DNA of 64,000 nt from DASSUW01 sp963830725 (lineage in GTDB: Bacteria; Actinomycetota; Thermoleophilia; Solirubrobacterales; Solirubrobacteraceae). Below are positions 24,499-33,384 of the stretch, piece after piece. Under the pieces are notes generated by a model, which was not told the origin of the DNA, ran no database searches, and saw only the letters and a program-made list of their open reading frames with translations. The stretch lies in NCBI GenBank assembly GCA_963830725.1, contig CAWHNO010000016.1:1-64000 (forward strand), read 5' to 3'. The stretch's first letter is position 1; every line of letters begins with the position of its first letter. Made by a program: the position numbers and the translations under genes.

Positions 24499-25218
24499 CT
24501 ACTTGACGGCGGCCGCCTGGATCACGCGCAGCTCCTCGACGCCGTGGTGCGCGAGCGCGAGCAGGTCGTCCAGGTGGGCGCGCGACAGCGGCGTGCGCTC
24601 GGCGGTCGCCTGGACCTCGACCAGCCCGCCCTCGCCGGTCATGACCACGTTGGCGTCGACCTCGGCCGACGAGTCCTCCGGGTAGTCGAGGTCGAGCATC
24701 GGGACGCCGTCGACGATCCCGCACGAGATGGCCGCGACGCTGCCGGTCAGCGGGGAGCGCTCGAGCTTGCCCTGCTCGATCAGCCTGCGGACGGCCAGCT
24801 CGAGCGCGACGTAGCCGCCGGTGATCGACGCGCAGCGGGTGCCGCCGTCGGCCTGCAGGACGTCGCAGTCGACGTAGATCGTGCGCTCGCCGAGCGCCTC
24901 GAAGTCGATCACCCCGCGGAGGCTGCGGCCGATCAGGCGCTGGATCTCGACCGTGCGGCCGTCGGCCCGGCCCTTCGACACGTCGCGCTGCTTGCGCTCG
25001 CCGGTCGAGGCGGGGAGCATGCCGTACTCGGCCGTGACCCAGCCGCGGCCCTTGCCCATCAGCCAGCGCGGGACCGACTCCTGGGCCGACGCGGTGCAGA
25101 TCACGCGCGTCTCGCCGCACGAGATCAGCGCCGAGCCGGTGGCGGTGCGCACGAAGCCGGGCTCGATCGTGGTGGGCCGCAGCGCGTCGGGCGCGCGACC
25201 GCCGCTGCGCTCCGTCAC
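24499..25218 (-). CDS. rph: Ribonuclease PH
   Basis: Phosphorolytic 3' exoribonuclease that trims tRNA precursors. 239 residues, the normal length. Family blocks: GSALISCGETRVICTASA, GRGWVTAEYGMLPAST, GRSLRGVIDFEALGERTIYVDCDVLQADGGTRCASI, and DLDYPEDSSAEVDANVVM. GTG at 25218 starts MTERSGGRAPD. It follows murI on the same strand with 34 bases between, giving murI-rph-rdgB. Confidence 0.96.
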   Translation of the reverse strand: MTERSGGRAPDALRPTTIEPGFVRTATGSALISCGETRVICTASAQESVPRWLMGKGRGWVTAEYGMLPASTGERKQRDVSKGRADGRTVEIQRLIGRSLRGVIDFEALGERTIYVDCDVLQADGGTRCASITGGYVALELAVRRLIEQGKLERSPLTGSVAAISCGIVDGVPMLDLDYPEDSSAEVDANVVMTGEGGLVEVQATAERTPLSRAHLDDLLALAHHGVEELRVIQAAAVK

Positions 25219-25252
25219 CGGCCGCCTCTCACCGGCTCGCGCTCGTCCATGC

Positions 25253-26149
25253 TCATCGTCGGCCTCCCGCCAAGAGCTCGCGCTCGCCGAGGGTGAGCGG
25301 CTCGACCACGTTCAGCGGCAGCTGCAGGAAGCGGGTGCCGAGCGCTTTGAATGCTTCGGTATCGCCCGTGCAGAGGAACGAGTAGCGGCCCTCGACGACG
25401 CGGCCCTGCGCTTCGGCGCGCGGGTTGGCCAGGCCGCGGGCGCCGAGCACGTGCTCGACCTGGTGGGCCAGCGGGTCGCCGGAGACGATGATGTTGACGG
25501 CGCGGCCGAGCATGCGCTGGAGCATCGGGCGGACGAGCGGATAGTGGGTGCAGCCGAGGACCACGGTGTCGACCTCCGCGGCGCGCAGCGGTTGGCAGTA
25601 GTCGCGCACGGTGTCGACCACGTGCTGGTCGAACGGGAAGCCGGCCTCGATGATCGCCGCCAGGTCGGGGCAGCTCACGGAGGTGAGCCGCACGAACGGG
25701 TCGGCGTCGGCGATCGCCTTCGCGTAGGCGCCGCTCTCGACGGTCGCAGGCGTGGCCAGCAGGCCGACACGGCCGTTGCGCGTGGCCGCCACCGCCTGCA
25801 CCGCGCCCGGCTGGACGACGCCGAGCACCTCGACGCCGAGCGTTGTGGCCATCAGCCGCTCTCGGATGGCGGGCAGCGCCGCCGCGGTGGCCGAGTTGCA
25901 TGCCACCACGAGCAGCTTCACCCGCCGGGCGATCAGCTCCTCGGCGATCTCGAGCGCGAAGGCCTCCAGCTCCGGCCCGCTGCGGGCGCCGTACGGGAAG
26001 CGCGCCGAGTCGGCGACGTAGACGAAGTCCTCGGCCGGCAGCTGGACCAGCAGCTCGTGCAGGACCGTGAGCCCGCCCACGCCGGAGTCGAACACCCCGA
26101 CCGGGCGCCGGCGGACCTCCTCGGGTACCTGAGGCTGTGGCGCCGTCAC
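25253..26149 (-). CDS. murI: Glutamate racemase
   Basis: Makes D-glutamate for peptidoglycan. 298 residues. The two catalytic Cys are in VVACNSATAAAL and VVLGCTHYPLVRP; the N-terminal VFDSGVGGLTVL and YVADSARFPYG motifs are complete. GTG 26149 begins MTAPQPQ; the first 15 residues are a non-conserved extension. It comes 39 bases after the small membrane gene upstream. Confidence 0.96.
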   Translation of the reverse strand: MTAPQPQVPEEVRRRPVGVFDSGVGGLTVLHELLVQLPAEDFVYVADSARFPYGARSGPELEAFALEIAEELIARRVKLLVVACNSATAAALPAIRERLMATTLGVEVLGVVQPGAVQAVAATRNGRVGLLATPATVESGAYAKAIADADPFVRLTSVSCPDLAAIIEAGFPFDQHVVDTVRDYCQPLRAAEVDTVVLGCTHYPLVRPMLQRMLGRAVNIIVSGDPLAHQVEHVLGARGLANPRAEAQGRVVEGRYSFLCTGDTEAFKALGTRFLQLPLNVVEPLTLGERELLAGGRR

Positions 26150-26188
26150 GCCCGCCAGTCTGGCAGGCGTTCCCGCGGGAACGTCCGG

Positions 26189-26389
26189 TCAGGCTTGGGG
26201 GCGCCGGCGGAACGCGCCGTCGGGCGCGAACTCGATCCAGGGCAGCCCGACGGCCCCGACGAGTGCCACCACGCCGGCGAGGCCCGCGTAAAAGGCGACG
26301 TCGCTCCAATCACGGGAGATCCGTGCGTAGGTGAAGCCGGCGATCGCGGCTACGACCATCAACACGTACTTGCGCGTACGCAGCCTCAC
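26189..26389 (-). CDS. Small two-helix membrane protein (66 aa)
   Basis: Begins VRLRTRKYVLMVVAAIAGFTY, then a second hydrophobic segment VAFYAGLAGVVALVGAVGLPWIEF and a basic end RRRPQA. No family recognised. The GTG at 26389 overlaps the stop of the gene before it (GTGA), so it belongs to a chain of three small coupled genes (26770 to 26189). A bacterial DUF of actinomycete membrane proteins is possible. Confidence 0.6.
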   Translation of the reverse strand: MRLRTRKYVLMVVAAIAGFTYARISRDWSDVAFYAGLAGVVALVGAVGLPWIEFAPDGAFRRRPQA

Positions 26390-26597
26390 GCAACGGAGTC
26401 TACGCCGCGTTCGAGCAGGACTACCAGCCCTGCAACACCGCCGAACGCAGCCCACGTCCGCGCCCAAGGTCGGGATCGGTCTTCGGCCGGAAGTCCTGGA
26501 CCACCGAGCCGACGATAAAGCCGAGCGTCGCTCCCAGCGCGGCACCGCCGCCCACGATGGCTCCGCCCTGCGCGAGGAAGTCGCCGAGATCTCTCAC
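26386..26597 (-). CDS. Small membrane protein with one frame break (about 70 aa)
   Basis: The start VRDLGDFLAQGGAIVGGGAA and helix LGATLGFIVGSVVQDFRPK are in one frame; WARTWAAFGGVAGLVVLLE and the stop after RGVDSVA are in another, joined near 26480. The span (212 bases) is one short of a multiple of three, fitting one lost base. GTG 26597 overlaps the pilin-like gene stop and its TGA overlaps the next GTG, so both ends are coupled. The layout resembles AtpI/AtpZ-like two-helix proteins, but this is weak. Confidence 0.5.
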
Positions 26598-26770
26598 CCC
26601 TCGCCGACGCCGTCGATCGCCCCCTTGAGCTTCTTCACCACCGCCTCAGCGATGCCCGTGTCCGAGAACCCGCCGCTCGCCTTGACCACACCGGCGATCA
26701 GGACCGCGACGAGCAGGACCAGCCCTACGTACTCCACCGTCCCCTGACCGCGCTCTCGGGCCAGCGTCAC
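26594..26770 (-). CDS. Flp/TadE-like pilin-type small protein
   Basis: A 58-residue protein: short leader VTLARERGQGTVEYVGLVLL, then a hydrophobic helix LVAVLIAGVVKASGG and a polar tail ending GAIDGVGEG. The RGQGTVEYVG junction, with Glu at position 5 after the cleavable Gly, is the classic class IV-type pilin (Flp/TadE) processing site. No tad secretion genes are present in the window. First of three coupled small genes. GTG 26770 chosen by its distance to the motif. Confidence 0.6.
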   Translation of the reverse strand: MTLARERGQGTVEYVGLVLLVAVLIAGVVKASGGFSDTGIAEAVVKKLKGAIDGVGEG

Positions 26771-26970
26771 GCAGCAGCCGCGCGTGCGCACCACCGATGA
26801 GCTCGTACCGCATGTTCGACACCCCGGTCGCTCCCGTCCCGACTGCCCCGGGACCCGGCGCTCCACCCCGGCGGTGGAGCCTCGCCAGTCTCCGGCCGAT
26901 CGCGTGACGGATCTACGCGCGGTGGTCACGAATCTGTGCCATCTCCGTCGCGGCGTACCCTCGGCGCGCG

Positions 26971-27908
26971 ATGCGTGCGCTGGTGGTCACGAACATGTAC
27001 CCGACGCCGGAGCGGCCGGCCCTCGGCTCGTTCGTGCGCGACCAGGTCGAGGCGCTGCGGCGGCGCGGCGATGTGGAAATCGAGCTGTTCGCCTTCCCGC
27101 CCGGCCTCCGCAGCTATCCGAGCGCGGTGCGCGAGCTCCGCCGGCGCTACGGGGGCACGCGCTTCGACGTCGTGCACGCGCACTTCGGGCTGACGGCGTG
27201 GCCGGCGGTCGCGGCGCGGCTCGGCCCGGTCGTGGTCACGCTGCACGGCAACGACCTCTTCCACCCGCGCTCGAACCGCCTCACGCGCGCGATCCTCCCC
27301 TTCACCACGCTCCCGGCGGCCGTCTCGCGCGAGTTCAGCGGCCTGCTGCGAGGGGCGGGCACGACGCGCCGAGTGGCGGTGCTGCCGGTCGGGATCGACC
27401 TCGAGCGCTTCCGTCCGATCCCCCGCGCCGAGGCGCGCGAGCGGCTCGGGCTCGACCCGCGCGGGCGTTACCTGCTCTTCCCGCACGATCCGGCGCGCCG
27501 GCTGAAGCGGTTCGACCGCGCGCAGGAGGCCGCCGCCGGCTCGACCCTGCTGACCATGGGCAGCGTGCCGCCGGCCGACGTCCCGCTCTGGATCAACGCA
27601 TCCAACGCGGTACTCGTTCCGTCACAGGCGGAGGGCTTCGGGCTGTCGGTCATCGAGGCGCTGGCCTGCGGCGTGCCGCCGTTCGCGACGCCGGTCGGGA
27701 TCCATCCGGTGGCGCTCGAGGGGATCGAGGGCGCGTACTGCGCCGCCTGGGATCGCGAGCGCTGGAGGGAGGGCGCTGCGAACCGGTGCTCGAGGCCGAC
27801 GATCCGCGCGTTGACGGGCGCGCCCGCGCCGCGATCTTCTCGGCCGACCGCATGGCCGCGCGTGTGGTCGAAGCGTGGCGCGACGTGGCCGCCGGACGCG
27901 TCGACTGA
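26971..27908 (+). CDS. Glycosyltransferase family 4-like protein, one frame break
   Basis: A GT-B fold glycosyltransferase of about 312 residues. N-terminal MRALVVTNMYPTPERPALGSFVRDQVEALRRRG is typical of GT4 enzymes, with HAHFGLTAWPA and LHGNDL next, and the C-terminal nucleotide-sugar site VPSQAEGFGLSVIEALACGVPP (the EGFGL..EA motif). The frame breaks near 27775: after DRERW the reading must shift to continue VLEADDPRVDGRARAAIFSADRMAARVVEAWRDVA and stop at 27908. The span is one base short of a multiple of three. Without the shift the frame would run on into the next gene. Confidence 0.87.
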
Positions 27909-28011
27909 GCGCCGTCGCGAAGCAACGAGCCGTTCGATGGGTTCCAACCCGCGTGAGCGACCGTATACTCGAATGCCCGGGGCGAACGCCGATCGTTCGC
28001 CCTTGCGATGT

Positions 28012-29564
28012 ATGAGCGGCCTGCTGCGACGCCTGACACGCCGACGCCCCGCGACCGCCGACGAGAGCGTGTCCCCCACGGCCACGTCCTCCGAGCCCGC
28101 CGCGGCGCCTCCCGAGACCCCCGCCGAGGCGGGCGGCCAGCCGCCCGTGCCCGCTGAAGCCGGTGGTCCGCAGACCACGCCCGCCGGCGATCCGCAGCGC
28201 GCGGCCGCCGAGGCCGCCGACCCGCAGCCCGGATCCGCCGAAGCCGGCTCGCAGCCCACGCCCACCGAGCAGCCCACCGTGGTCCTGCCCGAGACGACCG
28301 AGCAGCCCGCACCGCCCTCACAACCGCTGCCGGCCTGGACGATCGCCGCCGGCCGGCCGACCGCCGTCGCCGTGCAGCCGGCACCTGCGCGCGACCTGCC
28401 CGCCGGCGTCGATCCCGGTGAGCTCGCCACGGCGCCGCCCGCCAGCGCCCGGCGCGGCAAGCTCCGGCGGCGGCTGCGCTACCTGCAGCATGTCCGCGGG
28501 CTGTTGCTGCGCGACCTCGGCGGCTTCACCTACGAGATCCACCGCACCGCCGCCGGCGCCGTGGAGGAGCCGCAGCGGCGGCTCACTGCCGCCAAGGCGG
28601 AGCGGATCTCGGCGCTCGACGCAGAGGTGCTGGCACTCGAGTCGCTGCTCGGCGAGCCGCCCGCCGAGACACTCCTGCGCGAGCCCGGGATCGGCGGCAC
28701 CTGCCATGAGTGCGGCGAGCTGCACGCGAGCGACGCGCACTTCTGCTCCCGCTGCGGCGCGCCGCTCGACGAGCAGGCTCGTGCCAAGCGCGCGGCCGAG
28801 CAACCGACAACGGGCTCCCACGCGGTGGCCGAGCCGCAGCCGGCCAGCGTGCTCTGGGCGGGCGGGCCGCGGCCGGCGCCCGCCGCCGAGGAGAACGAGG
28901 ATGCGCCGGAGCCGCCCTCGGCGGTGACGAGCCAGTGGCTCGCCGGCGACCGGCCGACGACGTTCAGCCGCGCGCCGCAGCCGGACGAGCCGGCGGCGAA
29001 GCCCGCCGCAGCGAAGCCGGACGAGCCCGCGGCAGAGACCGACGAACCGAAGCCGGACGAGCTCGCGGCAAAGACCGACGAGCCGAAGCCGGACGCGCCC
29101 GCGACGAAGGCCGACGAGCCGAGCCGGACGAGCCCGCACGGCCGACGAGCACGAGCCGACGAGCCCCCACAGCCGACGAGCGACGAGCCCGCGAGGACCA
29201 CCGGCGAGCCGGCACCCGATCAGCAGGCGGAGGCGGCGCCGCCGCAGCCCGCGACGGCCGCGGCGCGGGCCAAGCCGAAGCCGCGCAAGCCCGCGAAGCG
29301 CGCGCCGGCGAAGCCGCAGGCCAGCGAGGCCGAGACACCGCAGCCCGCCGAGCTCGAGACGCCGCGGCCGCAGCCCGAGCGCCGCAGCCGCAGGCCACCG
29401 AGCCCGGGGCCGAGACGCCGGAGCCCGAGGCGCCGATGGCGACCTCCGACGAGGCGCAGCCGGAGCGCCGCGACTTCGGGGCCAACGGGCGCCGGGACGA
29501 GGAGATCCCGCCGCCGATGACCTCCGATGACCCGCTCGCGTCGCGTCGGGAGCGGCGCTCGTGA
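28012..29564 (+). CDS. Low-complexity protein with internal zinc ribbon, one frame break
   Basis: About 517 residues, mostly Pro/Ala/Glu-rich and likely disordered. One ordered part, about residues 145-265, has a helical region (RYLQHVRGLLLRDLGGFTYEIHR ... EVLALESLLG) ending in a zinc ribbon CHECGELHASDAHFCSRCGAPL. The Glu-Pro-Lys-Pro-Asp repeats near 29030-29110 are tandem. The frame breaks near 29385 (the true frame ends PEAPMATSDEAQPERRDFGANG). Its stop overlaps the GTG of the SPOR gene. Function unknown; the zinc ribbon and partner suggest a shared envelope or regulatory role. Confidence 0.65.
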
Positions 29565-30256
29565 GCGCGGTCGAGACTCCCGCTCCCGCCGTCGAGACGC
29601 GGCGCTGCCCGCGCTGCGGCTCCATGCTGACCGCGCAGCAGGAGTGGTGCCTGGAGTGCGGCGCCGACGTCGGCTCCACGATCGCCCCGCCGCCGAGCTG
29701 GCGCGGGCCGGTGGCGCTCGTCGGAGGGCTGCTCGTGATCGCCCTCGTCGCGCTGGTGCTGGCGCTCGTCGAGCTCGCCGGCGACCCCGAGCAGGTGGCG
29801 GAGCAGCCCGCGGCCACCCCGGCGCCCACGGTCGCCCCGACCACCACCGCGGTGCCGACCCCAGGCGTGACCACGATCCCGCCCGCCACCGACGACGGCA
29901 GCGGGAGCACGACGCCGGAGATCGCCGACTGGCCGGCGGGCAAGGATGCGTGGACCGTCGTCCTCGAGTCCTCGAGCACGCGCGAGGCCGCCGAGGCGCG
30001 TGCCAACGAGCTGGCCCAGCAGGGGATCCCCGTCGGGATCCTCGACTCGGACGAGTACGGCTCGCTCGAGCCCGGGAAGTTCGTGGTCTTCTCAGGCCAG
30101 TACGACAGCCAGCGCGCCGCCGACCAGGCGCTGAAGGACCTCTCCGCGCAGGTCGAAGGCGCCTACGTGCGCCACGTCACCCCCACGGCGGGGGCCGCCA
30201 CCACGGCGCCGACCCCGAGCCCGACGAGCACCCCGACCCCGGTTCCGACGCTCTAG
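29561..30256 (+). CDS. Zinc-ribbon, single-pass membrane, SPOR-domain-like protein
   Basis: 231 residues: an N-terminal zinc ribbon (CPRCGSMLTAQQEWCLECG), one transmembrane segment (VALVGGLLVIALVALVLALVELA), a Thr/Pro-rich linker, and a C-terminal SPOR-like domain (WTVVLESSSTREAAEARANELAQQGIPVGILDSDEYGSLEPGKFVVFSGQY) that in other proteins binds denuded peptidoglycan at division sites. Topology places the ribbon inside and SPOR outside. GTG 29561 overlaps the upstream stop (GTGA). Confidence 0.75.
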   Translation: MSAVETPAPAVETRRCPRCGSMLTAQQEWCLECGADVGSTIAPPPSWRGPVALVGGLLVIALVALVLALVELAGDPEQVAEQPAATPAPTVAPTTTAVPTPGVTTIPPATDDGSGSTTPEIADWPAGKDAWTVVLESSSTREAAEARANELAQQGIPVGILDSDEYGSLEPGKFVVFSGQYDSQRAADQALKDLSAQVEGAYVRHVTPTAGAATTAPTPSPTSTPTPVPTL

Positions 30257-30311
30257 TGTCGCGATCCGTAAGTTCGGTCGCAGACTGCGAACTTCCGAAT
30301 CGGGACACTAG
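30253..30311. repeat. 59-bp imperfect palindrome between convergent genes
   Basis: Arms CTAGTGTCGCGATCCGTAAG and its inverse CTTCCGAATCGGGACACTAG pair over about 25 bases with three mismatches, around GTCGCAGACTG. The stop codons of both flanking genes lie inside the arms. It could work as a two-way terminator lacking T-runs, or be a dispersed palindromic element that settled between genes. No second copy occurs in this window. Confidence 0.75.
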
Positions 30312-31322
30312 AGGCCGGGCCAGTACGGCCTGAGCCGATCCAGCGCCGCCGCGGCCAGCGGGTGGCGCTCGACCGAGCCGGGATCCGGCGCCGATGCCCC
30401 GACCAGCACCGGCATCAGCGCCGCCATCGAGCCGGCCAGCGCGCCGAGGTCGTAGCCGCCCTCCAGCACCAGCCCCAGAGGAGCCCCCACCGCTTGGCAG
30501 GCCGCCCGCAGCGTCGCCGTCATCCCTGCAAAGCCCGCCTCGGTCACGGTGCACGAGGCCAGCGGATCGGCGCGGTGGGCGTCGAAGCCCGCGGAGACGA
30601 GCACGAGCTGCGGCTCCCACGCCGACACCAGCGGGGCGACCACGTGTGCCACCAGCGAGCGGTAGACGGCGTCGCCGCTCCCGCCCGGCACCGGCAGGTT
30701 GACCGTATAGCCCTCGCCCGCCCCCTCGCCCACGTACGAAGCCGGCCCGGTCCCGGGATACAGCGGCCACTCGTGGATCGAGACGAACAGCACGTCGGAG
30801 TCGCGCGCGAAGATCGCCTCCGTCCCGTTGCCGTGGTGCACGTCCCAGTCGAGGATCAGCACCCGCTCCACCCCGTGCGCGCCGGTGGCCCGCCGTGCCG
30901 CCAGCGCCACGTTGCCGAAGAAGCAGAACCCCATCGCCCGCGACGGCTCGGCGTGATGGCCCGGCGGCCGCAGCGCCGACACGCCGACCCGCTCCGGCCC
31001 GCCGAGCAGCCCGTCGGCCAGCGCGACCGCCCCGCCGGCGGCCCGCAGTGCCGCCTCGAACGTCTCCGGGACCGCCGCGGTGTCGGCGTCCAGGAACCCG
31101 CCGCCGCTCGCGCACAGCTTCTCGAGCGCCGCCACGTACGGCGCGGGATGGATGGTCTCCAGCAGCGCGCGGTCCACCGGTGGAGCCTCCGTCCGCACCA
31201 AGCCGAACCAGTCGTGGCGGGCCATCTCGGCCTCCAGCGCGCGGATCCGCTCCGGGCGCTCGGGGTGACCGGGGATGTCGTGCAGGCAGCGAGGCGTCGT
31301 GGCGCAGCCAGAGCGGAGGCAC
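30308..31322 (-). CDS. Histone-deacetylase-family hydrolase (AcuC/acetylpolyamine type), one frame break
   Basis: A zinc amidohydrolase of the arginase/deacetylase superfamily, about 338 residues. Blocks: HPERPERIRALE, RPPGHHAEPSRAMGFCFFGN (tandem His charge relay), the metal site VLILDWDVHHGNGTEAIF, and SAGFDAHRADPL plus EGGYDLGAL. In bacteria such proteins remove acyl groups from proteins or polyamines. GTG 31322 (VPPLWLRHDA) is joined by a one-base shift near 31285 to CLHDIPGHPERP; the span is one over a multiple of three. Without the shift there is no start short of the nadB promoter region. Confidence 0.86.
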
Positions 31323-31343
31323 GCCGGTACCGTACGGCCTCCC

Positions 31344-32789
31344 GTGAACCCAGGGTCCGATCTCGTCGTCGTCGGCGCGGGTGCGGCCGGGCTGTTCGCC
31401 TGCCTGTCGGCGGCCGGCGAGGGCGCCCGGGTCACGCTCGTCTCGGCGCGCCCGCTCGCCGAGACCGCCTCCTACTGGGCGCAGGGCGGGCTCGCGGCGG
31501 CGCTCGCGGTCGACGACTCGCCGGAGCTGCATCTGCGGGACACCCTGACCGCGGGCCGGGAGCTCGTCCGCCGCTCCGCAGCCGCGGTCCTGACGAGCGA
31601 GGCGGCCGCCCGCTTCCACGAGCTGGAGGCCTACGGGGTCCGCTTCGACGCCGACCGCCACGGCAACCTCGCCCTCGGGCTCGAGGGCGGCCACGGCACC
31701 CGCCGCGTCGTTCACGCCGGCGGCAGCGCCACCGGCCGGCGGATTCTTCGCCAGCTCTCGGCGGTCGTCGCCGAGCACGCCGGCATCGATGTGCTCGAGG
31801 GCGCCCGCGCCGCCCGCCTGCTCCGCGACGACGGCCGCTGCGCCGGCGTGCAGCTCGAGGACGGGCGGACGCTGTCCGCGCGCGGCACGATCCTCGCCAC
31901 CGGCGGCGCCGCCGCGCTGTGGTCGCGCACCACCAACCCGCCCGGCTCGTTCGGCTCCGGGCTGCTGCTCGCCCGCGACGCCGGCGCCGCGCTCGCCGAC
32001 CTCGAGTTCGCCCAGTTCCACCCCACGGCGGTCGTCGGCCTCCCCGGTCGCGAGGGCTTCCTGATCACCGAGGCGATCCGCGGCGAGGGCGCGACGCTGC
32101 ACGACTCGGGCGGCGAGCGCTTCGTCGACGAGCTGGCGCCGCGCGACGCCGTCGCCCGCGCCATCTTCCGCACCCTGCGCGAGCAGGACATCGCCGCGGT
32201 CAGCCTCGACATGCGCCACATCGACCCGGAGCGCTTCCCGAACGTGGTCGCCGCCCTGCGCGAGGCCGGCCTGGACCCGGCCACGCAGCTCGTGCCGGTC
32301 GCGCCCGCCAGCCACTACGTGATGGGCGGGATCGTCACCGATCTCGAGGGCCGTTCGGGGGTCGCCGGGCTCTATGCCGTCGGCGAGTGCGCCTGCACCG
32401 GCCTGCACGGAGCCAACCGGCTGGCCTCGAACTCGCTGTCGGAGTGCTTCGTCTTCGGGCGCCGCGCGGCGCTGCGCGCGCTCGGCGAGCCGCCTTCGAG
32501 GAGCGTCGCGCCGGACAGCGGCGACCCGGTCGCCCCGCCACCGTCGCGCGACACGCGCAAGGCGATGTGGCGCCATGCCGGCCTCGAGCGCGACGCCCGC
32601 GGCCTGGAGCCGCTGCTCGGCGATCCGCACCCGCTCGCCCGCCTCGTCGCCCACAGCGCGCGCTTCCGCGAGGAGAGCCGCGGCGCGCACACGCGCGCCG
32701 ACTTCCCCGAGACCGACCCGGCACTGGACCACCGCCACACGGTGATCGCCGCCGACAGCGACAAACCGCGCCTCGAGCACTGGGCCTGA
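31344..32789 (+). CDS. nadB: L-aspartate oxidase
   Basis: First step of de novo NAD synthesis: oxidises aspartate to iminoaspartate with FAD. 481 residues. The FAD site is DLVVVGAGAAGLFACLSAA at the N terminus; ASYWAQGGLAAAL, the catalytic EFAQFHPTA and HGANRLASNSLSE blocks match fumarate-reductase-family aspartate oxidases. The C-terminal helical domain carries REESRGAHTRADFPETD. The GTG at 31344 lies 21 bases from the divergent deacetylase start. nadA and nadC are not in the window. Confidence 0.93.
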   Translation: MNPGSDLVVVGAGAAGLFACLSAAGEGARVTLVSARPLAETASYWAQGGLAAALAVDDSPELHLRDTLTAGRELVRRSAAAVLTSEAAARFHELEAYGVRFDADRHGNLALGLEGGHGTRRVVHAGGSATGRRILRQLSAVVAEHAGIDVLEGARAARLLRDDGRCAGVQLEDGRTLSARGTILATGGAAALWSRTTNPPGSFGSGLLLARDAGAALADLEFAQFHPTAVVGLPGREGFLITEAIRGEGATLHDSGGERFVDELAPRDAVARAIFRTLREQDIAAVSLDMRHIDPERFPNVVAALREAGLDPATQLVPVAPASHYVMGGIVTDLEGRSGVAGLYAVGECACTGLHGANRLASNSLSECFVFGRRAALRALGEPPSRSVAPDSGDPVAPPPSRDTRKAMWRHAGLERDARGLEPLLGDPHPLARLVAHSARFREESRGAHTRADFPETDPALDHRHTVIAADSDKPRLEHWA

Positions 32790-32944
32790 GGAGTTTTGTT
32801 CGTCATGCGGCAAACCGAACACTGGTTCGCGTCTTAACGCGAACTCAACAAACCCCGCGTTCTAAATTGAACGTGATCGGCTATCAGTGAACAGCGGGTT
32901 CCTGGGGGGACCCTTGTAGCGCGTAGGCCCGAAGGGGAGAACGC

Positions 32945-33373
32945 ATGTACCGGTTCAGTCGTTCCATCTATCGCGAGCTCGCGCCCGACATCCTCGAGGA
33001 CCGACCGGGCCACTGGGGCCCGAGCAACCACGAGCGGGTGCTGAGAGCGTGCGAGGCAGCCGTCTACCGCCTGGGCACGGACTGGCACTACTTCGCCAGG
33101 CCCACGAGGACGCTGTTCAACGACATCCGGATCTACTTCCCGATCTCCGCGCAGGAGCGGGTCTACCGGGTCGTCGACCGGTACATGACGTTCGCCCGGG
33201 AGTACTTCTCGTCGCTGCCGCTGAGCGGCTATGACATCGAGGGCAACCGGATCGAGTGCCGGGCGACGACGCGGCGCGGGACGCGCTGCCAGCGCCCGCC
33301 GCTGCCGGCGAACGGCTACTGCCCGTCGCACCAGCACCTGGCCGAGCCGGAGGCGCTGCCGCTCGCCGCGTAG
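32945..33373 (+). CDS. Hypothetical protein with C-terminal Cys/His zinc motif
   Basis: 142 residues, no family firmly recognised. The N-terminal 90 residues are aromatic- and Arg-rich (WHYFARPTRTLFNDIRIYFP). The C terminus has CRATTRRGTRCQRPPLPANGYCPSHQ, a C-x7-C-x10-C-x2-H pattern expected to bind zinc, seen in several actinobacterial DUF proteins. Strong GGGGAG ribosome site before ATG 32945. The 155 bases upstream are AT-rich for this genome and probably hold the promoter. Not in an operon with its neighbours. Confidence 0.72.
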   Translation: MYRFSRSIYRELAPDILEDRPGHWGPSNHERVLRACEAAVYRLGTDWHYFARPTRTLFNDIRIYFPISAQERVYRVVDRYMTFAREYFSSLPLSGYDIEGNRIECRATTRRGTRCQRPPLPANGYCPSHQHLAEPEALPLAA

Positions 33374-33384
33374 TATCCGGCCCC

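Noticed and set aside
26971..29520. One 849-residue protein joining the glycosyltransferase and the zinc-ribbon gene
   Set aside because: The join exists only because of a frame break near 27775. In the shifted frame the glycosyltransferase ends properly at 27908, and the next gene has its own ATG at 28012.
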